Shown piece after piece: positions 44,639 through 53,653 of a DNA stretch of 64,000 nucleotides (position 1 is the stretch's first letter; each line of letters opens with the position of its first letter). The stretch is taken from the NCBI GenBank assembly GCA_035762665.1, contig DASTNZ010000112.1, positions 19,998 through 83,997 of the forward strand, given 5' to 3'. Made by a program: the position numbers and the translations under genes. The notes under the pieces are model-generated. The model worked only from the letters and a program-made list of their open reading frames with translations. It had not been told where the DNA came from and searched no databases. This stretch comes from JASLBX01 sp035762665 (GTDB taxonomy: Bacteria; Actinomycetota; Actinomycetes; Jiangellales; Jiangellaceae).

Positions 44639-44660
44639 TTAGCTCATTAGCCTTGCTAAC
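44639..44660 (-). promoter_or_regulatory. MarR operator candidate
   Basis: TTAGCCTTGCTAA (44647-44659) is a perfect inverted repeat with a 3-base spacer. A further direct half-site TTAGC lies at 44639-44643. Position directly upstream of marR fits autoregulation. Confidence 0.55.
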
Positions 44661-44712
44661 GACCGGCTGCTTACGTTAACCGCGATCGGTAACCAGCAGC
44701 CAGCTCGTTGGC

Positions 44713-45870
44713 CTAGTCTCGGCGAGCTCTCCGGCCGCGGTAGTCGCCGCCAGATTCGTCATCGTCATCGTCATCGAGCAAGAAATCCGCACCTTGGGTG
44801 TTCTCGGTCACCGGCTCGTCGGTGAAAAACTCGCTGTCGAAACCAGGCGATTGACGGGGTCGTGGTGGTGTGCCCGGTTCCGTCGGAGGCGGCGGAGACT
44901 GCGGCGGCGGCTCTCCTGCCCGCGGAGGCTCGTGAGACCAGGAAGGGCCCATTCCAGCACGCCGACTGGCCTCGTGTTGCCGGGCCGCCTCGTCCGCAAG
45001 GAACTCGGGGTACGAGCGCGGTTCGTATCCGGCCGCCGCGGCTCTAGTCTGCTCCTCGCGGTACCGCCGGGCCAGCTCCTCGTCCCGCGGGTGCCTGCGG
45101 GACTGGTCGGGATCCGGCAAGTACCCGGCCGGGGCGGCCATCTCGGCATAGGTGGGATCCGGGTACGCCGGATCCCGAGGTGCGGACACTGGCGGGGGCC
45201 CGGGACGGGACTGGCGCGAGGGCGGGTGGGGTGCCGGCGCCGGAGGCCGGTTCCCGGCCGCGGGAGGCATATCGCCCCTCACCGGAGGGAACTCGCCGGA
45301 CGCGGCGTCATCCTTCACAGGAGGAAACTCGGCGGAAACCGCCGGGAAATCACCGGTCACGTAGCCAGGCGGGGGCCGCTTTCTCGGCGAGTACGTCCCT
45401 TCACCGGTGTTATGACCGGTTTGCCGCGCCGGAGGTGACAGGGGTGGCGGCGGGTCGAAGGGCAGCGGAGCAGCAGGCGGTGTCCGGTCGTATGGGGAGT
45501 ACGTCTGGGTCGGCTGCTCAAACCCGAGGTCAAAGGGATCACCCTCAGTCGCCAGAGCGGCGAGCTCACCGTCGGCCCAGTCTCCGGCGTCGTCGAACCC
45601 CGCGTCGGCCTCCGCATCGAGCTCCGCCCGAGCGATGGCATCCCGCCGCTTGCGGCAGTACTCGAGCCCCAGCAGGCCAAGGCCGACTCCAGCCAGACAG
45701 GCCCAGATCCACCACCCCCGGCCTTCGTCTTCCAGCTCGTTCCGGCGGAACGCCAGCACAACGAAGGCAAGTGCCCACAGGACGGTGATGATGGCTACCG
45801 TGCGGACGCCGTCGACGTCCACGGGCTTGACCTCAGGTGGGTGTCCCGTTCGTCCGCGCCGCCTTTCCAT
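44713..45870 (-). CDS. DUF2530 membrane protein with long proline-rich tail
   Basis: This 385-aa protein has two predicted helices in the first 75 residues (TVAIITVLWALAFVVLAF and WWIWACLAGVGLGLLGLEYC), which match DUF2530, normally a protein of about 80-100 aa. About 300 residues of Pro-, Gly- and Asp-rich low-complexity sequence follow, with FPPV-type repeats (FPAVSAEFPPVKDD, GEFPPVRGD), ending in an Asp run and RGRRARRD. The function is unknown; the tail should be cytoplasmic and disordered. The ATG at 45870 begins the only good frame. Confidence 0.75.
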   Translation of the reverse strand: MERRRGRTGHPPEVKPVDVDGVRTVAIITVLWALAFVVLAFRRNELEDEGRGWWIWACLAGVGLGLLGLEYCRKRRDAIARAELDAEADAGFDDAGDWADGELAALATEGDPFDLGFEQPTQTYSPYDRTPPAAPLPFDPPPPLSPPARQTGHNTGEGTYSPRKRPPPGYVTGDFPAVSAEFPPVKDDAASGEFPPVRGDMPPAAGNRPPAPAPHPPSRQSRPGPPPVSAPRDPAYPDPTYAEMAAPAGYLPDPDQSRRHPRDEELARRYREEQTRAAAAGYEPRSYPEFLADEAARQHEASRRAGMGPSWSHEPPRAGEPPPQSPPPPTEPGTPPRPRQSPGFDSEFFTDEPVTENTQGADFLLDDDDDDESGGDYRGRRARRD

Positions 45871-45933
45871 ACTCAGAAGGCTATCTGGCGCGCGAACCGC
45901 GTGCGTGCCGGGACGGACACGAGCTCGTGGCGA

Positions 45934-46455
45934 TTATCCACGGGCCACGGTGGCCCGCCGGCCTAGCGCGGTACGGCGGTACTCCCGCCAGCGGTCCATC
46001 GTGGCCGGCAGCCCGGCCCGCCAGAACCGGTAGAACTCGAGTGCCTCGCGGACACCGTCACTCGCTGCCGGGGTCTCACGGTCGAGCCGGTCGACGCCGG
46101 CGCTCAGGACGTCCACTGCCCTATCGATCGCCTCAGCCGTCCGGATAGCGATCACTTGCCAGGCGTCGTCGTACACCCGGTAGGAATCCGCTGACGCCCC
46201 AGGATCCCGCTCCTTGACCACCAGACCCGCCTGGCTCAGGTGGCGAACCGCGCCGGACACCGCTGCGGGGCTCATGCCAAGCCCGGCCGCGATTTGTCCC
46301 GCTGTGGATTTCTTGGGGTCAGCAGCCAGCAAGTAGGCGAATACGCGCGCAGCCATCCGCGGCAAACCGGAGTCGGCCAGCAGTAGCGCGAACTGCTCGA
46401 CGAACCAGCGGACCGCATCGTCAGCCTTCGGTTCGGACTCCTGTATCACGTGCAT
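45934..46455 (-). CDS. GbsR/MarR-family transcriptional regulator, copy 1
   Basis: This 173-aa winged-helix protein has the GbsR layout. FVEQFALLLADSGLPRMAARVFAYLLAADPKKSTAGQIAAGLGMSPAAVSGAVRHLSQAGLV is the DNA-binding region and a C-terminal helix ends RWREYRR. It is a paralogue of the neighbour at 46515. It lies directly downstream of that gene on the same strand. The inducer is unknown. Confidence 0.85.
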   Translation of the reverse strand: MHVIQESEPKADDAVRWFVEQFALLLADSGLPRMAARVFAYLLAADPKKSTAGQIAAGLGMSPAAVSGAVRHLSQAGLVVKERDPGASADSYRVYDDAWQVIAIRTAEAIDRAVDVLSAGVDRLDRETPAASDGVREALEFYRFWRAGLPATMDRWREYRRTALGRRATVARG

Positions 46456-46514
46456 CTCCCCGCCGTCGTCCCTATGTCCAGGCCGTTCATGGACGTGTGA
46501 CCGTATCCGCAGCC

Positions 46515-47003
46515 CTAGTTCTGTAACGCCTCATGCCGGTACTCCCTCCAGCGCTCCATCAACGCCGGCAACTCTTTTCGCATGAATGCGAAGAAGGCCT
46601 GCGTCTCGGCCAACCGGCGGCCACCGGGCCGCTCACGACCAATCAGCTCGACACCTTCGGCGGCGATGCGCTCGAACGGCTCCATAAGCCCTTCGCGATT
46701 GAGGTAGACCTCCGACCAGATGTCGTCGCCGTAGAGGACGTACGTGTCGGTACGATCGCCAGGCTCACGCTGCTTGCCGAGCAAGCCGGCCTGCACGAGA
46801 TCACGTACCGCAGTGGAAATCGCTGCCGGGCTGACCCGTAACGCCTCGGCGAGATCGGTCGCGGTGTAGCGGTCTGCGTCGTCAATAAGCGCGTACGCGA
46901 ACACGCGGGCAGGCATCCTGGCCATGCCCGTACCGGCCAGGACAATTGCGAATCGCTCGACGAAGCGAAGCATTACCTCACGATCGTCTGATGCGCCTGC
47001 CAC
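46515..47003 (-). CDS. GbsR/MarR-family transcriptional regulator, copy 2
   Basis: The protein is 162 aa from a GTG at 47003 with GGAGAGGTGG upstream; open frame further upstream is not needed. RFAIVLAGTGMARMPARVFAYALIDDADRYTATDLAEALRVSPAAISTAVRDLVQAGLL parallels copy 1, and both end RWREYRxxAL. It is divergent from an ABC exporter across a 105-base AT-rich gap with an operator-like repeat, so it probably represses that exporter. Confidence 0.87.
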   Translation of the reverse strand: MAGASDDREVMLRFVERFAIVLAGTGMARMPARVFAYALIDDADRYTATDLAEALRVSPAAISTAVRDLVQAGLLGKQREPGDRTDTYVLYGDDIWSEVYLNREGLMEPFERIAAEGVELIGRERPGGRRLAETQAFFAFMRKELPALMERWREYRHEALQN

Positions 47004-47076
47004 AGAAACCACCTCTCCGCCCACAAAGCTCTCCAGCCACAAAATCCACACACGCTATATGCATAAGATACTTCAC

Positions 47077-47096
47077 AAGTTCCTGAAACTTATGAT
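47077..47096 (+). promoter_or_regulatory. Operator-like repeat against the -10 of the ABC exporter
   Basis: Inverted repeat AAGTT (47077-47081) and AACTT (47087-47091) runs into a -10-like TATGAT (47091-47096). The exporter ATG is only 12 bases beyond the -10, so the message would be nearly leaderless. CATAAG (47062-47067) and CTTATG (47089-47094) give a second, wider symmetry. The gap is unusually AT-rich for this window. Confidence 0.5.
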
Positions 47097-47108
47097 ACTT
47101 TGCCGACC

Positions 47109-48020
47109 ATGACTGCAGCCATTGCGACTTCCGGGCTCGTCAAGACGTTCGGACCCACCCGTGCTCTCGATGGACTCGACCTCACGGTTGACGCCGGCGA
47201 GGTGCACGGCTTTCTCGGCCCGAACGGCGCCGGCAAGTCCACCACGATCCGTGTCCTCCTAGGGTTGCTGCGAGCCGATTCCGGGCAGGCCACGATGCTC
47301 GGCGGCGACCCGTGGCATGACGCGGTCACCCTCCACCGCCGGGTCGCCTACGTGCCCGGCGACGTAGAGCTCTGGCCGAACCTGACCGGAGGAGAGGCGA
47401 TCGATCTGCTGGGCCGGCTCCGAGGCGGGTTGAACAAGGCGCGCCGTGACGAACTCATCGAGCGATTCGACCTGGACCCGACCAAGAAGGGCCGCGCGTA
47501 CTCCAAGGGGAACCGGCAGAAGGTGGCCATCGTCGCCGCGCTGGCGTCCGATGCCGAGCTATTGCTTCTGGACGAGCCCACCGCCGGGCTCGACCCGCTG
47601 ATGGAAGTCGTGTTCCAGGACGTGATCAACCGGATGAAGACGGAGGGGCGCACCGTCCTGCTGTCGAGCCACATCCTCGCGCAGGTAGAGAAGCTGGCGG
47701 ACCGGATCAGCATCATCCGGCTCGGCAAGATCGTCCAGTCCGGAACGCTTACCGAGATGCGGCACCTGACCCGGACGACCATTGAAGCGCACACGGCGAC
47801 TCCGGTGACCGGGCTGGAGAACCTCGTCGGCATCCACAATGCGGAGGTCAGCGACGGCCGGATCCACTTCGCGGTAGACGGCGAGCACCTTGACGCCGCC
47901 GTCCGCCACCTGTCCGGCTTCGGTATCCGGGCTTTGACCAGCCACCCGCCCACTCTGGAAGAGCTCATGCTCCGCCACTACGGGGACGAGCTCGCCGCCA
48001 ACGGGATCGACGAGCGATGA
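47109..48020 (+). CDS. ABC exporter ATP-binding protein
   Basis: This 303-aa ATPase has Walker A GPNGAGKST, a signature motif in the variant form YSKGNRQKVAI, Walker B LLLLDEPTAGLDP and the switch His in SSH. The C-terminal 90 residues are a DrrA-like extension. The ATG at 47109 has no ribosome site and lies right after the -10, pointing to a leaderless start. Its stop overlaps the permease ATG. The pair resembles tetronasin-resistance type exporters; the substrate is unknown. Confidence 0.92.
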   Translation: MTAAIATSGLVKTFGPTRALDGLDLTVDAGEVHGFLGPNGAGKSTTIRVLLGLLRADSGQATMLGGDPWHDAVTLHRRVAYVPGDVELWPNLTGGEAIDLLGRLRGGLNKARRDELIERFDLDPTKKGRAYSKGNRQKVAIVAALASDAELLLLDEPTAGLDPLMEVVFQDVINRMKTEGRTVLLSSHILAQVEKLADRISIIRLGKIVQSGTLTEMRHLTRTTIEAHTATPVTGLENLVGIHNAEVSDGRIHFAVDGEHLDAAVRHLSGFGIRALTSHPPTLEELMLRHYGDELAANGIDER

Positions 48021-49669
48021 CCACCCTCACCCGGGAACCCGCACGCGCGACGGCTCGGCGGCCACGCGAGAACAGCCTGGCCGGGACTGGCAAGCTCGTC
48101 CGGTTCAACCTTCGGCGCGACCGGATCAAGCTGCCCGCCTGGTTGTTCGGAATGTTTCTGTTCGTCTTCTACTACGCTGCCGCCCTGCCGCAGTTGTATA
48201 AGACCGAAGAGGACCTTCAGGTCATCACCGAATTCATCCAAGGCGCGGTCGGCGCCATCGTCTCCGGTCCGGGGTTCGGGCTCGACGATCCCACCATCGA
48301 GTCGGTCATCGTCGGCGTGTACGGGCTGTACTTCCTCCTTCTCGCAGCGCTGATGAACATCCTCCTCGTCTCCCGGCACACCCGCGTCGAGGAGCAGACT
48401 GGACGGGCAGAACTCATCCGGGCCAACGTCGTTGGCCGCCACGCGCCCCTGACCGCTGCGTTGGTGATCGCGGTCATCGCAAACCTGCTGGTGACGTTGC
48501 TAGTCGCCGCTGCGATGGCCGCAGCCGACCTGGATACGAGTGACGCACTGTTGTTCGGAGCGAGCATCGGCGCCCTCGGCCTCGTGTGGGCCGGGATCAC
48601 GGCGCTCACCGTCCAGGTCAGCGCATTCTCCCGGGCAGGGTCGGGCCTTGCCGGCGCTGCCCTGGGGGCCGCATACGTCATCCGGGCCGCCGGGGACACC
48701 ATCACCGAAGGTGGCAGCCTGCTGTCCTGGTTCTCGCCGCTCGCCTGGTCCCAGCAGACCCGCGCGTACGCTGACGGGCGCTGGTGGCCGCTGCTGCTCT
48801 CGGTCGCCTTTGCGATCGTGACCGCCGCGGTCGGTTATGCCCTGTCGAATCGCCGCGACGTCGGCGCCGGTCTGATACCGCCTCGAGGCGGGAGCCCGAC
48901 GGCCGCGCCGTGGTTGCGCTCGCCGTTGACGTTCGCGTACCGGTTACAGCGAGCCAGTCTCATCGGCTGGAGCGTCGCGCTCGTCGTCGCGGCTGTGGTC
49001 TATGGCAGCATGACCCGGCCGATCGTGGATGCATTCGACGACCTCCCCGAGACGATGATCGACGTCATGGGTGGTGACCCGAGCCGGATTCTCGACGGCT
49101 ACGTCAGCACGATGGCGCTGACCTTCGCGATCGTGCTCGCCGTCTTTGCGATTCTGGGCCTGCAGTCGGTTCGCTCCGAGGAGACCAGAGGCCGTACTGA
49201 GCCGGTTCTGGCCACGGCGACGAGCCGATCCGCATGGCTGGGCGGCCATGTTGCCGTCCTTGCGGCTGGTGTGGTCGCGCTGCTCGCCGTCTCTGGGCTG
49301 GTGCTGGGAATCGCGACGGCGATCTCGGTCGGCGATGGGTCCTACGTCTGGGACACTACAGCGGCGCACCTGGTCTATGCGCCCGCGTTGCTCGTCCTGC
49401 TCGGCATAGCGGCGCTGCTATTCGGCTTCGTGCCCAGCGCGGTGGGCGCGACCTGGGTCGTGTTCGGATTTGTGACGATCATCGGGTTCTTTGGCCCGAT
49501 CATGGATCTGCCCCAGTGGGTTCACAACCTGTCGCCGTTGGAACACGTCGCGCGGCTGCCGCTCGACGAGGTCTCCTGGACGCCACTGGTCGTGCTCACT
49601 GTTATCGCAGCCGGTCTGATCGCACTCGGGCTCTACGGCTTCCGGCAGCGCGACCTGGATACCAAGTAG
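48017..49669 (+). CDS. ABC exporter permease (two-fold repeated membrane domain)
   Basis: This 550-aa protein has about twelve helices arranged as two similar halves, each with a large external part. Each half has a TRVEEQTGRAELIRANVVGRHAP / ETRGRTEPVLATATSRSAW element, a known feature of tetronasin-type exporter permeases. ATGA overlap with the ATPase gives coupled translation. It is followed by a terminator hairpin at 49681. Confidence 0.9.
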   Translation: MTTLTREPARATARRPRENSLAGTGKLVRFNLRRDRIKLPAWLFGMFLFVFYYAAALPQLYKTEEDLQVITEFIQGAVGAIVSGPGFGLDDPTIESVIVGVYGLYFLLLAALMNILLVSRHTRVEEQTGRAELIRANVVGRHAPLTAALVIAVIANLLVTLLVAAAMAAADLDTSDALLFGASIGALGLVWAGITALTVQVSAFSRAGSGLAGAALGAAYVIRAAGDTITEGGSLLSWFSPLAWSQQTRAYADGRWWPLLLSVAFAIVTAAVGYALSNRRDVGAGLIPPRGGSPTAAPWLRSPLTFAYRLQRASLIGWSVALVVAAVVYGSMTRPIVDAFDDLPETMIDVMGGDPSRILDGYVSTMALTFAIVLAVFAILGLQSVRSEETRGRTEPVLATATSRSAWLGGHVAVLAAGVVALLAVSGLVLGIATAISVGDGSYVWDTTAAHLVYAPALLVLLGIAALLFGFVPSAVGATWVVFGFVTIIGFFGPIMDLPQWVHNLSPLEHVARLPLDEVSWTPLVVLTVIAAGLIALGLYGFRQRDLDTK

Positions 49670-49680
49670 CACGTACGCGA

Positions 49681-49727
49681 CAGTTCCCACCTGTGCCCGG
49701 CCGCCGGCACGGTGCAAGTGGGAGCTG
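49681..49727. terminator. Bidirectional terminator-like hairpin
   Basis: CAGTTCCCAC (49681-49690) pairs with GTGGGAGCTG (49718-49727) with one G-T pair. An inner GTGCC...GGCAC stem lies between. It separates the convergent permease and chaperone-like genes. Confidence 0.6.
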
Positions 49728-49738
49728 CCCCAGAGCGA

Positions 49739-52700
49739 TCATTCCGATCCGCGGTGTATGTGCCGGACGCGGTCGGTGGACGAGGTGCGGCCAGGTACCG
49801 CAAAGGTTCGCTCAGCCAGCAAGTCGGGGACTAGGTCCGGATCACGCAGCGCCTCGGCCAGCTCGAGCCGTACGTCCCACCGTCCCGCGGCCCACGCGAG
49901 TCCACGGGCGAGCCCGTCGGGGGTGGCAGCGTGCACGATGCCGTTCGGATCGACCCACCAATCCACCGACCGGCCGGCGACCTCGAGCTCGTCGTGCTCG
50001 ACGTAGGTTGCCGCGGCACCGGGCAGCAGCCGCGGTACCGCCGCAGGCACATCAGTGACGCGTCCGGACGAGATCGGGTACGGGTCCGCCAGGTCGCTCG
50101 CCATCGGCAGGTCGAGCAACGCCGCGAGCCGGGCACCGCCCGGCAGCACGACGGGCCCGTCCAGCTGGAGCCAATGAGGCCCATCGGCGACGACGACGTC
50201 ATCGGCCGGCACGACCCGGCTCCAGTCGGCGTCGGGAACACGCACCTGGTCTGGCGGTGGTACCGCCTCCGGCTCGAGGTCAGCGGCGATCAGCGCGTTA
50301 TAGACGGCACCCAAATCGGCGGCTGACAGGCGAACGGACGAATCGGCAAGCTGATCGAGGAGTCGGTCTGGCTGACCAACGAGGTCCGGCAGAGTCCGGG
50401 CCAGACCAAGCGCCCGGCTCACCCCGTCGTTCAGCGGCACCGGAATGGCCGGAAGCAGCCGCCGCACCAGCGGATCAGCGTCAGCGGCGCTCAGCAGGCG
50501 CAGCGGCACACCGCCGACTCGCGCATGCTCGCGCAGCCACCAGGCGGTGTACGGCGGAACGGCCCGCCGGGTGCCATCCGCCAGTAGAACATGAGCCGGC
50601 TCGGTGAGCGTCCGGTGCGTGCGCGGGTCGGATGCCAGCATGCCGAGGGCATCGGCCCACCGGGCGTGATGGACCAGATCAAGATCGCGGACAGCGATCA
50701 GCTCAACGAGCATTGGCGGGAACTCCTGGTCCGGCAACAGCTGCCCGATCGCGGCCAGCCAGCCCGTCTCGTCGTCCAGGTCGTGCCATGAGCCCTCGTC
50801 GAGCGTGACATCCAGCTCACTCAAGACAGCGAATCCGTCCCGGACACCGACTGCCTGCAGCACGGCACGGCCCCACCGCGCGACCGCCGTCGGGTGGACC
50901 GTGTACTCGGCGTCGTCAACATCGAGCAGGTCCAGAACGTCCGCACCGGGAAACCAGAGTTCACCGGCCGACGCGAGCGAGCCGGTCCCGTCCAAAACAA
51001 GCGTCCGAACCAGCCAGGGCTCGGCCTCAACCGTTAATCCGGACGCTTCGACGAGCCGTAGCACCGCATCGGCAGCCGCTTCGTCCTCCGCGTCCACCGC
51101 GGCTCGGACGGCCGGATCTCGTAGCACCGCCATGGCGGTTGCTTCTGCCGCACCAAGCCGCGCCAGCAGCGGATGGACTGCGGCGGTGGCGGCGACCCGG
51201 AGTCCGAAGGGTTCCAGCGTGTCGGCATCGACATCCCCGGTCGGGAGCAGCACACCTCGAGCTCCCCTCACCAGCCGGCCATCTGTGAGCGGCACCGGCA
51301 GCGTGGCCAGCGCCTCGAGATCCGCGCCGTCCAGCGCCGCGTACAACTCACGCCATTCGGCCGGCTCGAGGCTCAGCTCGCCTAGAGTCTCGATGACGTC
51401 CTCCAGCCGGACCACGGTCGCACCCAGGCGGCGCAACGGCTCCGCATGCCACCACTGCGGATCGGCGAGCCCGGCCACGAATCGGGCCATCGCGGCGGGT
51501 TCGGCCGCAGTTCGCAGCCCCTCCACCAACACGACCTCTCGCGGGGCAAGCAACTCGGGCCGGTCGGCCTGCGCGGGCACTGGCCGAGCCGCTGGCACGA
51601 ATCGGGCGCGAGCGAGTGCCGGAATGATGGCTCGGTGCAGTGATGCGTCCAGCTCGCTGACCGGAAGCGGACCAGGAACGAGATCCAACACCGCTGGTCC
51701 CGCGGTCGCCAGCTCCGTCGCGAGTTCGGCGTACGCGCGGGCGACCTCGCCGGCCAGCATGTCAGTGAGCCGCCCCGGTACGGCGCGGCGGCGAGATGAA
51801 TCGAGCGGAAAGCTACCCAGCACGAGGACCGGCAGTTCCGTGCGCTCGTCCGTCGGAGTGGGCGCGTGGATGACCCTCGGTACGGACGGCGGCAGCGCGA
51901 CCGGGCGTCCATCCGTCCGGACTGGAACGGCGACCGCTGCGCGCCACCGGTCCGGCTCCTCGACCGGCCGGTCGGCCAGCAGCTCACTAGGCACCCGGCC
52001 GGCCCGCTCGAGCAGCCGCCACCGCGTCTCGCGGCTGCCCTCTGTCACCAGGACCTCCGAACCGTTCCGGCTAGCGCCGAGCACCCTGGTGGCATCGCCG
52101 GTGTCGATGATGACTTCGGCGAGATCCGGCAGCGACAACAGCAACGCATCGTCCACCGCGTCGAGAAGCGAGCGCACGAGCTCCCGGGCGGCATCGTCAC
52201 GCAGCGGTAGCCGAACCACGGTGTCGTAGCCCGCCGGCGGCTTCCCTTCGGCGGGCATTGGTAGGCGGAGTACCGGACCGGTCGACCCGCGCCGGGCCAG
52301 TTCGTCAGCCAACTCCGGCACCGCAGCCGCAGCGGCGACGGCGGCTGCGCGCGACCAGCGAACGCCGCCGGTTCGGGACAGTACGGCAGGCTCGTCGCTG
52401 ACCCCGAGTACGGCGGCGAATCCGACACCGAACCGGCCGACCGCGCCCTCGTCTCGCTTCGTCGAGGCGCGCAGCGTGGACAGCCCTTCGACGCCGCCAG
52501 CGTCGAGCGGGGCGCCGGTGTTGGCGGCGAGGAGCGTTGAGTCCTCGAGGCGGAGCAGGATCCGGCCAGGTGCACCGGCCCGGGCTGCGGCGTCGCCTGC
52601 GTTCTGGGCCAACTCGACGATCACCCGGTCGCGATACGCACCTCGGGCGAGTTCCTCTTCGGCATTAGCGTCTTCGCGGAACCGGGCCGGCGAGGCCGCC

Positions 52701-52768
52701 CACGCGGCAAGCACGGTCGCCCGCAGGCGCTCCGTGTCGAACGGATCAGAGCTCGCTTGACTCCCCAT
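49739..52768 (-). CDS. Sacsin/Hsp90-like ATPase-domain protein
   Basis: This is a 1009-aa protein. The N-terminal 150 residues form a GHKL ATPase: RVIVELAQNAGDAA with the ATP/Mg Asn, then GGVEGLSTLRASTKRDEGAVGRFGVGFAAVLG with the Gly-rich lid. The remaining 850 residues are Leu/Ala/Asp-rich repeats without a known fold. Actinobacterial homologues are annotated as Hsp90-like chaperones, but the sequence resembles sacsin more. The ATG at 52768 overlaps the DUF3027 gene by 23 bases; ATGs 12 and 15 bases upstream are possible. Confidence 0.78.
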   Translation of the reverse strand: MGSQASSDPFDTERLRATVLAAWAASPARFREDANAEEELARGAYRDRVIVELAQNAGDAAARAGAPGRILLRLEDSTLLAANTGAPLDAGGVEGLSTLRASTKRDEGAVGRFGVGFAAVLGVSDEPAVLSRTGGVRWSRAAAVAAAAAVPELADELARRGSTGPVLRLPMPAEGKPPAGYDTVVRLPLRDDAARELVRSLLDAVDDALLLSLPDLAEVIIDTGDATRVLGASRNGSEVLVTEGSRETRWRLLERAGRVPSELLADRPVEEPDRWRAAVAVPVRTDGRPVALPPSVPRVIHAPTPTDERTELPVLVLGSFPLDSSRRRAVPGRLTDMLAGEVARAYAELATELATAGPAVLDLVPGPLPVSELDASLHRAIIPALARARFVPAARPVPAQADRPELLAPREVVLVEGLRTAAEPAAMARFVAGLADPQWWHAEPLRRLGATVVRLEDVIETLGELSLEPAEWRELYAALDGADLEALATLPVPLTDGRLVRGARGVLLPTGDVDADTLEPFGLRVAATAAVHPLLARLGAAEATAMAVLRDPAVRAAVDAEDEAAADAVLRLVEASGLTVEAEPWLVRTLVLDGTGSLASAGELWFPGADVLDLLDVDDAEYTVHPTAVARWGRAVLQAVGVRDGFAVLSELDVTLDEGSWHDLDDETGWLAAIGQLLPDQEFPPMLVELIAVRDLDLVHHARWADALGMLASDPRTHRTLTEPAHVLLADGTRRAVPPYTAWWLREHARVGGVPLRLLSAADADPLVRRLLPAIPVPLNDGVSRALGLARTLPDLVGQPDRLLDQLADSSVRLSAADLGAVYNALIAADLEPEAVPPPDQVRVPDADWSRVVPADDVVVADGPHWLQLDGPVVLPGGARLAALLDLPMASDLADPYPISSGRVTDVPAAVPRLLPGAAATYVEHDELEVAGRSVDWWVDPNGIVHAATPDGLARGLAWAAGRWDVRLELAEALRDPDLVPDLLAERTFAVPGRTSSTDRVRHIHRGSE

Positions 52769-53546
52769 CGGAGTCATCATGGAGCACAAGGTCGTAGGAG
52801 ACGGTGTCGAACACCGGCTCCGGCGGGTCGAAGGTGATCTGCTCGGCGCGGACATCGGAGTGCGCGCCGCAGCCGTGGTCATACGAGACGACGCGCCCGT
52901 CAAACGGGGTGCGCTCGTTGGAGCACACTCCGAAGGCCCGCCCCAGGGGGCCGCCGAGCCGGATCATGAACCCGCACGTCTCGCACTGCGCCGGAGCGGC
53001 CCGTGCTATCTCGGTGTCGGGCCCACCGTCACCGGAGCTCCATCTGGCGGCCGCCTCGGCACGGCCCTGCGGCGAGAGCAACCAAGGGCGTCCGAGCCCG
53101 AGGTCGTCGACTACCTCTTTGGTAGCCAGCGGATCGAATTCCTGATCTACGCCTGTGTAGCCGGGCACCAGCCGCGGGTCGTCATCCGTCGTCGGCATCA
53201 GGTCGCCCGGACCCAGGTCTCCTGGTTTGACGCGCTCCTCCCATGGCACCCAGGCCGGCGCGAGCGCGGAGTCGGGACCAGGGAGCAAGACGCACTCGTC
53301 GATGGTCACGACCTTGCCTCGCGAGGCGCGGGCCACCGTGACCGACCATCGCCAGCCGCGGTACCCGGGAGCCGTGCACTCGAAGTAGTGGGTCACGACC
53401 CGATCACCCTCGATGTCGAAGCCCAGGTGGCCACCGACGTGATCGGCACCCGCGGTCTCGATCGCGGCAGCGTGCGCCGCATCAACAGCGGCGACGCAAG
53501 CACGGTCGGCCTTGTAGGAGCGGGCTCGCGAAGGTGCGGGAGTCAC
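52746..53546 (-). CDS. DUF3027 protein
   Basis: The protein is 266 aa from a GTG at 53546. GFDIEGDRVVTHYFECTAPGYRGWRWSVTVARA and the DECVLLPGPDAL-type stretch are the DUF3027 core. A Cys-rich C-terminal part (QCETCGF, FGVCSNERTPFDGR, DHGCGAHSD) could bind zinc. The function is unknown. Overlap with the sacsin-like gene suggests a shared operon, and the neighbours (MFS, cold-shock protein) recur with it in actinobacteria by my recollection. Confidence 0.85.
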   Translation of the reverse strand: MTPAPSRARSYKADRACVAAVDAAHAAAIETAGADHVGGHLGFDIEGDRVVTHYFECTAPGYRGWRWSVTVARASRGKVVTIDECVLLPGPDSALAPAWVPWEERVKPGDLGPGDLMPTTDDDPRLVPGYTGVDQEFDPLATKEVVDDLGLGRPWLLSPQGRAEAAARWSSGDGGPDTEIARAAPAQCETCGFMIRLGGPLGRAFGVCSNERTPFDGRVVSYDHGCGAHSDVRAEQITFDPPEPVFDTVSYDLVLHDDSDGESSEL

Positions 53547-53653
53547 AACTGAAGATTGTCGCAAATCCGGCCGCCGATTCACAGTTCGGATCCGACTGAC
53601 TTGCCGGTCGGCGCGTTTCCGTGACAACCAGGGGGTGAGGTTGGATAGGGCGC

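Noticed and set aside
50805..52229. 474-codon plus-strand open frame opposite the sacsin-like gene
   Set aside because: It is almost entirely Ser, Arg, Ala and Thr, the complement of a GC-rich Leu/Ala-rich gene. No domain.
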